Shown here in pieces: positions 52,084 to 59,413 of a stretch of 64,000 bases of DNA; the first letter of the stretch is position 1; the number at the start of each line of letters is the position of its first letter. The position numbers and the translations under genes were made by a program. The notes beneath the pieces were generated by a model. That model was not told the DNA's origin. It saw nothing but the letters and a program-made list of their open reading frames with translations, and did no database searches. The stretch covers positions 145,033-209,032 of the forward strand of contig NZ_JAJERH010000001.1 in the NCBI RefSeq assembly GCF_016919725.2, in the 5' to 3' direction. This DNA comes from Virgibacillus sp. AGTR (GTDB lineage Bacteria; Bacillota; Bacilli; Bacillales; Amphibacillaceae).

Positions 52084-53346
52084 CTATCCAAAAAATGATG
52101 CAATTTTAATTAATAACCAACCTAGCGGCGTTGAAGCTCCACCAACAAGATTTGCAAGCTCTGTTGTATCGCTTATGTTGTCAGGTAAAGTAACGTTTGC
52201 TAGATTAGCAGCTTCCGTAAAAGCAGTAGCGATATCTGTTCCGATATATAACACCATCGTCATAATTACCAGCCCTGTTATGTATAACCGAACCATATTT
52301 TGTTTTAAATAAGGTGCACACATCGCAAACAAAAATGAAAGCGATGCCAAGTCAGTGAATGGTAATAATCGGTTGCCAGGTAGGATAATTGCAAGTAAAA
52401 GCGTAGATGGTATCATCAACAAACCGGTTGCAAGTACAGCAGGATGACCAATTAACAACGCTGTGTCCATAGCAATGTAAAACTCTCTATCTGGAAACTT
52501 TCGTTTTAAAAACGATTCTGCTGCTTCACGAATTATTGATAATCCCTCTACAAGTACGTCAACCATCTTAGGTAAAAGTACCATTACCGCTGCTACTGTT
52601 ACAGCTAACGTTAAAACAGAGCTTATATTAAATCCCGCTAAAATCCCTAACAGTGCTCCAATGATCGCCCCCAATGTAAGGGGTTCTCCCAATATCCCGA
52701 ATTTTTTAGTAATCGATTCAGGATCTGACTCCACTTTACGTAATCCGGGTATACGCTCGATTATCCAATTTATAGCTATTCCAAATGGCACAAAAACTGC
52801 TGTAGTCCCGTGTGGGAATGATATCCCTTTTAAATTATAGTCTGATTGGATCCGTGGAGCAGTTACATCGCCAATGATCAAAACCACTATAAAATGAAGC
52901 AGTGATGCAACAACAGCTATTGATATACTCCCAGTTATACTATAAACGAGTGCACCTGTTATCATGAATATCCAGAAGTTAAATATATCAATATTGACTG
53001 TTTTTGTTATATTAAACACTAATAGAATTATATTTACTAGGATGATGCTAATTACTGCAAAAGGAACAATCGGTGTTCCCCAGCCAATTGCAGCTGCTAC
53101 TGGCCACCCCGGATCGATCACCGTCAGTTGCAAATCAAATCGCTTTACCATTGCTTCTGCTGCAGGTCCCATACTCTCAAGAAGAAGTGTAATGATTAGA
53201 TTTATACCCATAAAACCAATTCCTACAAGCATGGCAGCTTTAAAAGCACGACCTAACCTAATCCTAAAACATAGTGCTAAAATTAAGAAAATAATTGGCA
53301 TCATAACTGACGGACCTAGATCAATAACCCAGTTTATTATTTCCAT
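52084..53346 (-). CDS. PTS galactitol-type IIC component (GatC family), without IIA/IIB
   Basis: 420 residues with about 10 membrane segments: MEIINWVIDLGPSVMMPIIF, GIGFMGINLIITLL, GWPVAAAIGWGTPIV and SFPHGTTAVFVPFGIAINW are typical of galactitol IIC. No IIA or IIB gene lies in the operon; a sugar kinase follows instead. It may therefore act as a facilitator or borrow IIB from elsewhere. AAAGGGGG precedes ATG 53346. Just upstream is an intrinsic terminator in a conserved leader, the likely target of the GlpP-like antiterminator. Confidence 0.85.
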   Translation of the reverse strand: MEIINWVIDLGPSVMMPIIFLILALCFRIRLGRAFKAAMLVGIGFMGINLIITLLLESMGPAAEAMVKRFDLQLTVIDPGWPVAAAIGWGTPIVPFAVISIILVNIILLVFNITKTVNIDIFNFWIFMITGALVYSITGSISIAVVASLLHFIVVLIIGDVTAPRIQSDYNLKGISFPHGTTAVFVPFGIAINWIIERIPGLRKVESDPESITKKFGILGEPLTLGAIIGALLGILAGFNISSVLTLAVTVAAVMVLLPKMVDVLVEGLSIIREAAESFLKRKFPDREFYIAMDTALLIGHPAVLATGLLMIPSTLLLAIILPGNRLLPFTDLASLSFLFAMCAPYLKQNMVRLYITGLVIMTMVLYIGTDIATAFTEAANLANVTLPDNISDTTELANLVGGASTPLGWLLIKIASFFG

Positions 53347-53382
53347 CCTTCTATTCCCCCTTTTTTTGTGCATGAAAAACCC

Positions 53383-53458
53383 CCCAAAGAAGACAGCCCT
53401 TTGTCTGTCAGCTTTGAGGGAATTATCACCTAATCACAAATACCCCTTCGCTATTTTG
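53383..53458 (-). promoter_or_regulatory. antitermination leader 2 with intrinsic terminator, before the IIC gene
   Basis: Minus-strand order: ACAAAATAGC, GGGGTATTTGTG, TTAGGTGA, then CCCTCAAAG..GACAG pairing with CTGTC..CTTTGGGGG, and TTTTT. The whole unit starts at the end of the glpP-like gene and ends 37 bases before the IIC start. The same parts occur in leader 1 at 54920-55010. Confidence 0.75.
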
Positions 53459-53460
53459 TT

Positions 53461-54006
53461 TTACCAAAGCTCTCTATTACTTGTCGTCACAGCAACAAAT
53501 CCCCCATGAAGAATTTTATTTATTTTATCTTTTGTATCTAGAAAACCACCCGCAAGCAGGCTTGCTTCTGGGACGATGGATTGAATCCGTTCGACAAAAT
53601 GAATAGCAAACGGTCCTGGTAAAATTTCAACACCATCAAAATGCGTATTTTTTAACGATTTCAATGACTGATCCAACGAACGAGAATCAAACAAGAAGAT
53701 ACGATAGATTGTCAGCATTCCCATTTTACTTGCAGCGTTTAATACACGTTGATTCGGAGAAATAACCCCATCGACTTTAAACATCTCTTTTAACCATTTA
53801 ACACCCTTCGTATCTTTCGTTAACCCTTCAACCAAATCTAAATGTACGATGACTTTTTTACCAGCTTGGTGACAACGATTCGTTAGCTCTTTTAAATTGC
53901 CAATATGCACTTCAGAGAGAAATATATATGTTGACTTACTTGAAAGCGCACTTTGCAAATCCTTTAGTTGTCTTATAGAAGGGATTACAGTCTTTTGCGA
54001 AAACAT
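53461..54006 (-). CDS. glpP: GlpP-family glycerol-3-phosphate-responsive antiterminator
   Basis: 181 residues of the GlpP family: VIPSIRQLKDLQSAL near the start, LSEVHIGNLKELTNRCH, KKVIVHLDLVEGL, DGVISPNQRV and DGVEILPGPFA. GlpP binds glycerol-3-phosphate and a leader RNA to prevent termination. No glpF, glpK or glpD genes are near; instead it lies between an aldolase and a IIC-kinase operon, each behind a terminator leader of the same design. ATG 54006 is preferred over GTG 54015 from the position of AAGGGGTGAGG. A cre-like site is just upstream. It may respond to a related phosphorylated polyol. Confidence 0.85.
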   Translation of the reverse strand: MFSQKTVIPSIRQLKDLQSALSSKSTYIFLSEVHIGNLKELTNRCHQAGKKVIVHLDLVEGLTKDTKGVKWLKEMFKVDGVISPNQRVLNAASKMGMLTIYRIFLFDSRSLDQSLKSLKNTHFDGVEILPGPFAIHFVERIQSIVPEASLLAGGFLDTKDKINKILHGGFVAVTTSNRELW

Positions 54007-54022
54007 CGCCCTCACCCCTTTT

Positions 54023-54037
54023 TTAAAGCGCTTGCAA
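54023..54037. promoter_or_regulatory. cre-like site upstream of glpP
   Basis: Minus strand TTGCAAGCGCTTTAA matches WTGNAANCGNWNNCW except at one position. It lies 17 bases upstream of the glpP start. Confidence 0.4.
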
Positions 54038-54093
54038 CTATTACTCTAGAAAACTTCAAAAAAAGTGTCAAGCTCTACGTATTTTACTAGCTA

Positions 54094-54885
54094 TTATGTC
54101 TGATAAACTTCATACGCTTCTTCAGCTGTACCATTTTTATGAATAATTGTATTCAAACCAGCTACCACTTTTGATGGGTGTTCATTTTGCGTAATATTAC
54201 GTCCTACAGCCACGCCTTTCGCTCCAGCATCCATACAATGCTTAACAAACTTAAAATAGGCTAACATGTCATTTGTCTTAGGTCCACCTAAGGCAAGCAC
54301 AGGTCGTTGAGCAGCTTTCACAATCTCTACGTCACTAGCTTCACCAGAAAATCTAGTCTTAATAATATCAGCACCGAGCTCCGTCCCCATTCTTCCTGCA
54401 GAGGCGATGACTTCCGGTTGATTGGAGGCTTCACTACTTATCGCATAACCAAATGGTAATGTTTCGCACATAAATGGCATATTCCACTTATCTGCTTCAC
54501 GTGCCAAATTAGCAGCTATTTGATGTGAACTTGCTTCATTCGTAGTTCCTGGAAACGTCATTGAAATCACACCATCAGCGCCGAGTTTTAATGCATCTTC
54601 AACTGTAATTAATCCAGTTGTATTTGGAACACTTGCATCAAACAGTTCTGTCGATATATCCGCACGTACTACCATGCCGACATTGGTAAAAGTATCAGCA
54701 TATGTTTTAGCCATGCCATATGTCACAAGTACTGCATCTAGCCCATTTTCAATCATGCTTGGCAATTGAGCGATTGCCTTATCAATACCGGTCGTTTTCG
54801 TTGAAAAATAATACCCATCAAGAGCCAACGTTATTGACTTTCCATCTTTTGCAAATAGATTTGCCATTCGTCTAGTTTTTTGCAT
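54094..54885 (-). CDS. class I aldolase of the DeoC/LacD/LsrF group
   Basis: 263 residues with a TIM-barrel aldolase pattern: ITLALDGYYFSTKTTGIDKA, DGVISMTFPGTTNEAS, FMCETLPFGYA, the lysine stretch GADIIKTRFSG and KGVAVGRNITQNEHPSKV. It resembles LsrF/FbaB-like aldolases that form or use dihydroxyacetone phosphate. ATG 54885 with GGGGAGATAGC upstream is the start; the frame upstream overlaps the leader and is not coding. It is the first gene of the locus and sits behind its own promoter and terminator leader. Confidence 0.83.
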   Translation of the reverse strand: MQKTRRMANLFAKDGKSITLALDGYYFSTKTTGIDKAIAQLPSMIENGLDAVLVTYGMAKTYADTFTNVGMVVRADISTELFDASVPNTTGLITVEDALKLGADGVISMTFPGTTNEASSHQIAANLAREADKWNMPFMCETLPFGYAISSEASNQPEVIASAGRMGTELGADIIKTRFSGEASDVEIVKAAQRPVLALGGPKTNDMLAYFKFVKHCMDAGAKGVAVGRNITQNEHPSKVVAGLNTIIHKNGTAEEAYEVYQT

Positions 54886-54919
54886 GCTATCTCCCCAATT
54901 TCTATAATATAGACAACAA

Positions 54920-55010
54920 AAAATCCCCACAACCAACTGACAGTTAACTGCCAATTATTGCAGGGATTCACCTAAGCACATACCCAATTGTTAATGCTAT
55001 TTTGTTGTCG
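54920..55010 (-). promoter_or_regulatory. antitermination leader 1 with intrinsic terminator, before the aldolase gene
   Basis: Minus-strand order: ACAAAATAGC, GGGTATGTGC, TTAGGTGAA, then AATCCCTGCAA pairing with TTGTGGGGATT and TGGCAG with CTGTCA, then TTTTTTG. The preserved parts match leader 2 at 53383-53458 closely. The terminator ends about 30 bases before the aldolase start. Confidence 0.75.
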
Positions 55011-55025
55011 ACTTTCATTAATTTT

Positions 55026-55054
55026 ATCATATAGGATGGAGAACTATCTGTCAA
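55026..55054 (-). promoter_or_regulatory. sigma-A promoter of the aldolase leader
   Basis: On the minus strand TTGACA, exactly 17 bases, TATGAT. Confidence 0.75.
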
Positions 55055-55061
55055 GACCATT

Positions 55062-55076
55062 TGAATGCGCTTTCCT
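55062..55076. promoter_or_regulatory. cre-like site upstream of the aldolase promoter
   Basis: Minus strand AGGAAAGCGCATTCA fits the cre consensus with one mismatch and ends 7 bases upstream of the -35 box. Confidence 0.4.
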
Positions 55077-55146
55077 TAGGCGTTAGCAACATATAGCCTT
55101 AAAAAGGCAAGATGCTTTTGTAAGGGAAAGCTTTTACCTTAATGAA

Positions 55147-55713
55147 TTAAAAGAAGTATTCTGCTTCTTTCTTTTCGCGAATAGCTGTATATGTTTCGGT
55201 TAATACAATTGTATCTTCCACTAAACGGTCAACTCGGAATCGCACATCATCATTAATTATTTCTTTTTGATAAAAGTCCTGTTCCTCAATAAATACATAA
55301 GACGGAACTATCTGTGCTTTCATATACGTTAAAATTGGTTTCAGTTGTTGTTCAAGGACCAAATAATGTTTTGGCGAACCAGCAGTTACTAGCATACTTA
55401 CAACTTTATCAAGAAATGCGTTTACTGGAAGTAAATCAAATATATTCTTTAACGTAGCTGGAATCGATGCTTGAAATATAGGTGTTCCGATAATAATTGC
55501 ATCTGCCTCCATAATTAATTGGGTAACATATTTTGTATCCCCTTCATAATCTAAATAATGACGGCCGTCACTGAACTGAACGTCATATTCTGCTAAATCC
55601 ATGAAAGTAACGCCTACATGTGGATACGTATTCTTAATTGTTTTCATCGTATACTTCATAGCCGTGCTCGTTTTCGTACCAATCTTTGACCCAGACATCG
55701 CAACAATTTTCAT
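55147..55713 (-). CDS. NAD(P)H-dependent FMN reductase
   Basis: 188 residues, flavodoxin-like: MKIVAMSGSKIGTKTSTAMK and IIGTPIFQASIPATLKNIFD. It is a paralogue of the 46447 gene. AGGAGG precedes ATG 55713, and the gene starts 9 bases after the LLM oxidoreductase stop, so the two are co-transcribed. It should supply reduced FMN to that partner, as SsuE does for SsuD. Confidence 0.86.
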   Translation of the reverse strand: MKIVAMSGSKIGTKTSTAMKYTMKTIKNTYPHVGVTFMDLAEYDVQFSDGRHYLDYEGDTKYVTQLIMEADAIIIGTPIFQASIPATLKNIFDLLPVNAFLDKVVSMLVTAGSPKHYLVLEQQLKPILTYMKAQIVPSYVFIEEQDFYQKEIINDDVRFRVDRLVEDTIVLTETYTAIREKKEAEYFF

Positions 55714-55722
55714 TTTTTCCTC

Positions 55723-56781
55723 CTATTTTTCTGCTGTATATTTTTTAATGGCTGGTAGAATTTCAGCACCAATGATCTCGATATTTTTCTTTAAACGATC
55801 AAATGGAACACCACCAAAATCAATTTGGGCAATATAACGTTGATGCCCAAATAATTCATGCTGGTATAAGATTTTTTCAATAATCTGTTGTGGACTACCT
55901 ATATTCATAACATTATGCGGATCTGCTCCTTGTGCAAAATGCTGTTTAGGAAATCCTTGTCCATTCGTTAGCTTCATTCCTTCATTTATATGAGGATACA
56001 TTTCACGTAAAGCTTGCTGGGAAGTTTCTGCTGCATAAAAGAAGCCAGCAGTCGCGACTGGTAGCTTAGATGAATCGTGCCCACTTTTATTAGCAGCTTC
56101 ACGATATGCATCAATCGAACGTTTAAAGCTTGTAGCTGGACCACCTAAATGAGCAAGAAACATTGGAACTCCAGCGTAACCAGCCTTGATGGCGCTAGCC
56201 GAAGAACCACCAACAGCTCGCCAAATTGGCATAGAATCATTTTTCGGACGTGGGAGAACTTCAGCGCTATTTAACGGCGCACGAAATTCACCATGCCAAT
56301 TAACTATCTTCTCTCGATTGATTTTTAATAACAATTCGAACTTTTCCTCAAACAATGCTTCATAATCGTGTACATCATAGCCCAATAAATCAAATAATCC
56401 AATCCTTGATGCACGCCCAGCTACAATCTCAGCTCTTCCCTTTGAAATGAGATCAATGGTTGCAAAATTCTCATATACTCGTACTGGATCAGATGTGCTT
56501 ATAATCGTCGAAGAACTTGCAAGCTTTATCTTTTCTGTTGCTTGGGCAATTGCTGCTAATACTACGGCGTGTGCCTGCGTTGCAAAATACTCCTGATGGC
56601 TCTCCCCAACACTAAAGAAATCGATACCTGCTTGTTCAGCTAACTTAGCAAATTCAATTATTTCATGTATACGTTCTTGTGCAGAGATACGTTCTGCTGT
56701 TTTAGGATTTGGCAGGTGGTCCCCTAGTGTATAGATGCCAAACTCCATTCCTTTACGTCGATCAATGCGATAAGTTTCCAT
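55723..56781 (-). CDS. LLM-class flavin-dependent oxidoreductase
   Basis: 352 residues of the luciferase-like monooxygenase class: MEFGIYTLGDHLP, DFFSVGESHQEYFATQAHAV, LASSSTIISTSDPVRVYENF and GRAEIVAGRASRIGLFDLLG. Uses reduced FMN and oxygen on a small organic substrate. AAAGGTGG fits ATG 56781. With the following FMN reductase it forms a two-component system, divergent from the HxlR regulator at 56899. The substrate is unknown. Confidence 0.87.
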   Translation of the reverse strand: METYRIDRRKGMEFGIYTLGDHLPNPKTAERISAQERIHEIIEFAKLAEQAGIDFFSVGESHQEYFATQAHAVVLAAIAQATEKIKLASSSTIISTSDPVRVYENFATIDLISKGRAEIVAGRASRIGLFDLLGYDVHDYEALFEEKFELLLKINREKIVNWHGEFRAPLNSAEVLPRPKNDSMPIWRAVGGSSASAIKAGYAGVPMFLAHLGGPATSFKRSIDAYREAANKSGHDSSKLPVATAGFFYAAETSQQALREMYPHINEGMKLTNGQGFPKQHFAQGADPHNVMNIGSPQQIIEKILYQHELFGHQRYIAQIDFGGVPFDRLKKNIEIIGAEILPAIKKYTAEK

Positions 56782-56867
56782 TGTTCATCCACCTTTCCAA
56801 TTACCTCTTATAGTGTTATTGTAGTTTATAACCATCACAAATATAAGTACGCACTTTAAGGTGACCT

Positions 56868-56885
56868 AGTATACAAAATGATACT
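56868..56885. promoter_or_regulatory. dyad in the LLM/hxlR divergent region
   Basis: AGTAT, 8 bases, ATACT. Similar in form to the TACT/AGTA operators of DUF24/HxlR regulators such as YodB. It lies just upstream of the hxlR start. Confidence 0.45.
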
Positions 56886-56898
56886 TAGGAGGAATAGA

Positions 56899-57246
56899 AT
56901 GGATAAAATACCAGAAGAATGTCGTGTAGAAGATGCTTTAGGTATACTTGTTGGTAAATGGAAACCAATAATCCTTTTATATTTATTACAAGAAGGAACG
57001 AAACGCTTTAATGAGCTAAGAAAAAGGATGCCCGAGATTACCCAAAAGATGTTAACGAAGCAATTGAGGGAATTGGAAGAAGAAGATATTATTCAGCGGG
57101 TGGTTTACCCACAGGTTCCCCCTAAGGTGGAATATTCCATTACGGAGTACGGAAAAACCTTAGAACCAATTTTGGAAGCCATGCATGAATGGGGAACTAA
57201 ACATACATTGCATAAATTAAAAAAAGAGGAACATAGAATGAAATAA
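56899..57246 (+). CDS. HxlR (DUF24)-family regulator
   Basis: 115-residue winged-helix protein: VEDALGILVGKWKPIILLYL, FNELRKRMPEITQKMLTKQL and YSITEYGKTLEPILEAMHEW. Cys8 occupies the place of the conserved N-terminal cysteine with which YodB/HypR-type members sense electrophiles. AGGAGG decides ATG 56899. Divergent from the LLM/FMN reductase genes, which it probably represses until a reactive electrophile appears. Confidence 0.85.
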   Translation: MDKIPEECRVEDALGILVGKWKPIILLYLLQEGTKRFNELRKRMPEITQKMLTKQLRELEEEDIIQRVVYPQVPPKVEYSITEYGKTLEPILEAMHEWGTKHTLHKLKKEEHRMK

Positions 57247-57314
57247 CCACTATTAACGAAAGCTTGAAGACAAGCGTATTTTAATTAAAGAATAGTACGC
57301 ATAACTAATATGAT

Positions 57315-57494
57315 AAAGTGAAACTTCAATCAGTGGAGATATTGTATATTCTCCCACTGATTGTTCGTACCACAAGGGTATGACCTAAAGGCCCTAGAAT
57401 CAATCGGACATTTACTGGCAGTCAATCCCCTCTTATTCATATTGGTTCCACTTTATTGAAATGGGATCTTACTGCCAGTTAGATGTGGGATAAA
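57315..57494. repeat. foldback repeat A, copy 3 (longest)
   Basis: Left end AAAGTGAAACTTCAATCAGT, arms CAATCAGTGG and CCCACTGATTG, extra middle sequence, and right end CAGTTAGATGTGGGATAAA. Joins repeat C without spacer. Confidence 0.75.
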
Positions 57495-57680
57495 GTTTCT
57501 CCGGAAATATACTTCGTTTTCCTTAGGTGGCTAGAGAGCCTCCTCGTGCTGGCACACTGTAAGGTCTCACCGGTATCTTTCCTCTTTAGGATTAAGGAAA
57601 GCTTCGGCAGCGATACAGAAAAAGCGCTCTTCTTTTTCAAGAAGTCTAGTATATCTCCGGAGATAGAGTAGTGCCTTAGG
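57495..57680. repeat. repeat C, ccgga-ended foldback element
   Basis: Ends TTTCTCCGGAAATATACTT and AGTATATCTCCGGAGATAG are inverted. The inside, with GGTGGCT.GAGCCTCC and GTAAGGTCTCACC, is like an intergenic repeat I know from many Bacillaceae. Confidence 0.65.
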
Positions 57681-57744
57681 TCCATAGAATAGACCCGCCT
57701 GTAATAATCGTAATATTTACTTATCTATTGAAAAGGCATAAAGT

Positions 57745-58845
57745 CTATTCTTTTAATGCTGTTATTAGGACATCTAGGTTTTGATACATAAGTGAAAAAT
57801 AATCCTGCTCATTTTGTATATCTTCTTCAGTAAGAACAGATAAATTATGCAGGTCAAGCGACTTTACATTTGTTTCATTTTGAATAACTTTCGCTACTTT
57901 TGGCTCTACATTCTGTTCAAACAATAAATAGTTAATCTCATGGTCATCGACAATATTTATAACATCCACTAGCTGCTGTTGAGATGGTTCATTGGATGGA
58001 GATAATCCAGAAATAGCAATTTGCTTAATCCCATAAGCCTCTTCCCAATATCCATATGCTGCATGGGTAACTAAGATTTCATTTCTACTTTGTGCTTGAA
58101 TTTTTTCATGATAGCTTTTGTTTAGTTCTTCTAATTTGGATTTCAAATCCGTAAAATTATTTTCAAATTCCGCTTCTGCTTCAGGCTGTAATTCTACTAA
58201 TAAATCTTTAATATTTTCAGCAATCGTGATAGCTCGATTTGGATCTAACCAGACATGCGGGTCTTTGTCACCATGATTATGGTGATGTTCCTCAGGTTCC
58301 TCGTCATGATTATGGGACTCTTGATGTTCATGTGTATGCTCTTCTGTTTCATGGTCTTCCTGTCCATGATCGTGATGGTGCGTTTCTTCTTCCTCTTCCA
58401 TCTCATTATGATGATGTCCATGGTCATGGTCATTTTCTTCGACATGACTGTGATGATGCTTATGCTCTAATAAAGGTATTCCTTTAGATGCTTCTAGTAC
58501 AGTAACACCTTCGTCTTTTAATGCTTCCTTGATACTTTCCGCATAAGCTTCCATTTGGGCTCCGTTGTATATAAATCCATCCGCCTTAGCAATCTCAACC
58601 ATTGTCTTGGATGTAGGCTCATATGTATGAGCATCTGCACCTAAAGGTAGAATCGATTCCACTTCCACATGCTCTCCACCTATTTGCTCTGTAAAATAGG
58701 TCAAAGGATATAACGTTGTATAAATTTGTAACACCTTATGATTTTCACCAGCTTCCGACACAGATAGTTCCTTCGCTACATTGCAGCCAGTCAAAAATAA
58801 AATAATAAAAGCAATATAGATACTAAACTTATAATATTTTTTCAA
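57745..58845 (-). CDS. znuA: zinc ABC transporter substrate-binding lipoprotein with a His-rich loop
   Basis: 366 residues. Signal peptide with lipobox FLTGC (Cys21), cluster A-I metal-binding domain with LGADAHTYEP (His73) and DPHVWLDP (His197), and between them a long His/Asp/Glu-rich insertion (about residues 128-192) with runs such as HDHGHHH. Such loops mark zinc-specific binding proteins. A Zur box lies 22-40 bases upstream of ATG 58845. Neither the ATPase nor the permease gene is nearby. Confidence 0.92.
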   Translation of the reverse strand: MKKYYKFSIYIAFIILFLTGCNVAKELSVSEAGENHKVLQIYTTLYPLTYFTEQIGGEHVEVESILPLGADAHTYEPTSKTMVEIAKADGFIYNGAQMEAYAESIKEALKDEGVTVLEASKGIPLLEHKHHHSHVEENDHDHGHHHNEMEEEEETHHHDHGQEDHETEEHTHEHQESHNHDEEPEEHHHNHGDKDPHVWLDPNRAITIAENIKDLLVELQPEAEAEFENNFTDLKSKLEELNKSYHEKIQAQSRNEILVTHAAYGYWEEAYGIKQIAISGLSPSNEPSQQQLVDVINIVDDHEINYLLFEQNVEPKVAKVIQNETNVKSLDLHNLSVLTEEDIQNEQDYFSLMYQNLDVLITALKE

Positions 58846-58867
58846 GTCGCTTCTCCTCCTTCATAAA

Positions 58868-58886
58868 AAACGTAATCATTACGATT
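58868..58886. promoter_or_regulatory. Zur box upstream of znuA
   Basis: AAACGTAATCATTACGATT fits the Bacillus Zur consensus AAATCGTAATNATTACGATTT with one or two differences. Confidence 0.8.
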
Positions 58887-58942
58887 TATATGCAAGAGGT
58901 AACCAATCAATGTAGGATATAGTTATTATTAATTTTTCCATC

Positions 58943-59212
58943 CTACCAGCTTGATTTCTTGACTCCTGGTAGTTGCCCCTTATGGGCATAATCTCTAAAT
59001 GCGATTCGTGACATACCAAATTTCCTTAGGTACCCCTTTGGTCTACCGGTTACTTGACATCGATTTGTTAATCTTGTTGGTGAAGAATCTCTCGGTAGCT
59101 TTCGTAATGCTTCATAATCACCTTTTGCTTTTAATTCTCTACGAATCTCAGCATACTTTTTTACCATTGCCTGACGTTTTTTCTCTTTGACTACTTTTGC
59201 TTTTTTAGCCAC
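58943..59212 (-). CDS. rpsN: zinc-independent ribosomal protein S14
   Basis: About 89 residues: [40 protein letters not shown] and [20 protein letters not shown]. It lacks the zinc-binding CxxC pairs of the usual S14, so it is the C-minus paralogue used in zinc starvation. The binding site AGGAGGG fits GTG 59212 (start Met-Ala-Lys-Lys) better than ATG 59215; both are possible. A near-perfect Zur box lies upstream. It frees zinc by replacing the other S14. Confidence 0.92.
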   Translation of the reverse strand: MAKKAKVVKEKKRQAMVKKYAEIRRELKAKGDYEALRKLPRDSSPTRLTNRCQVTGRPKGYLRKFGMSRIAFRDYAHKGQLPGVKKSSW

Positions 59213-59262
59213 CATATCCCTCCTTTCTAAATTTCATGCTTCAATATAAGAAGTCGCGCATT

Positions 59263-59285
59263 AAATCGTAATGATTACGATTAAA
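59263..59285. promoter_or_regulatory. Zur box upstream of rpsN
   Basis: AATCGTAATGATTACGATT is a perfect palindrome matching the Zur consensus. Confidence 0.88.
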
Positions 59286-59315
59286 TATTATACTTATAAT
59301 CGTTGGTTTTGTAAA

Positions 59316-59335
59316 TAGTAACGATTACGTTTTAT
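59316..59335. promoter_or_regulatory. Zur-like half site
   Basis: Minus-strand reading AAACGTAATCGTTACTATT keeps one half of the Zur box and most of the other. It could be a second, weaker site of rpsN or belong to the divergent aldo/keto reductase. Confidence 0.35.
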
Positions 59336-59413
59336 GAAAGATTAGTTCAAATAGTTGGTTTTCTACCTATAAATGTGTAACCTTGAGATAAGAATAAGAA
59401 GGGGTGAATCGAA

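Larger units (their letters stand above)
57247..57744. other. intergenic repeats, no gene
   Basis: The space after hxlR contains repeat A3 followed directly by repeat C. No coding signal is convincing. Confidence 0.5.

Noticed and set aside
52964..53509. 181-codon plus-strand ORF
   Set aside because: Antisense to the galactitol-type IIC gene and to the leader terminator; composition is that of a shadow frame.
54886..54954. 23-residue N-terminal extension of the aldolase
   Set aside because: It would be encoded by the terminator stem and lacks a ribosome binding site; ATG 54885 has a good one.
55601..55837. 78-codon plus-strand ORF across the FMN reductase/LLM junction
   Set aside because: Antisense to two well-supported genes; hydrophobic composition is a by-product of the opposite frame.
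58239..58487. Repeated GTG/ATG-rich stretch and three overlapping small ORFs, seeming like a repeat array
   Set aside because: It is simply the His/Asp/Glu-rich codon run of the ZnuA loop (CAT/CAC/GAT/GAA) and its antisense frames; no spacer-repeat structure as in CRISPR.
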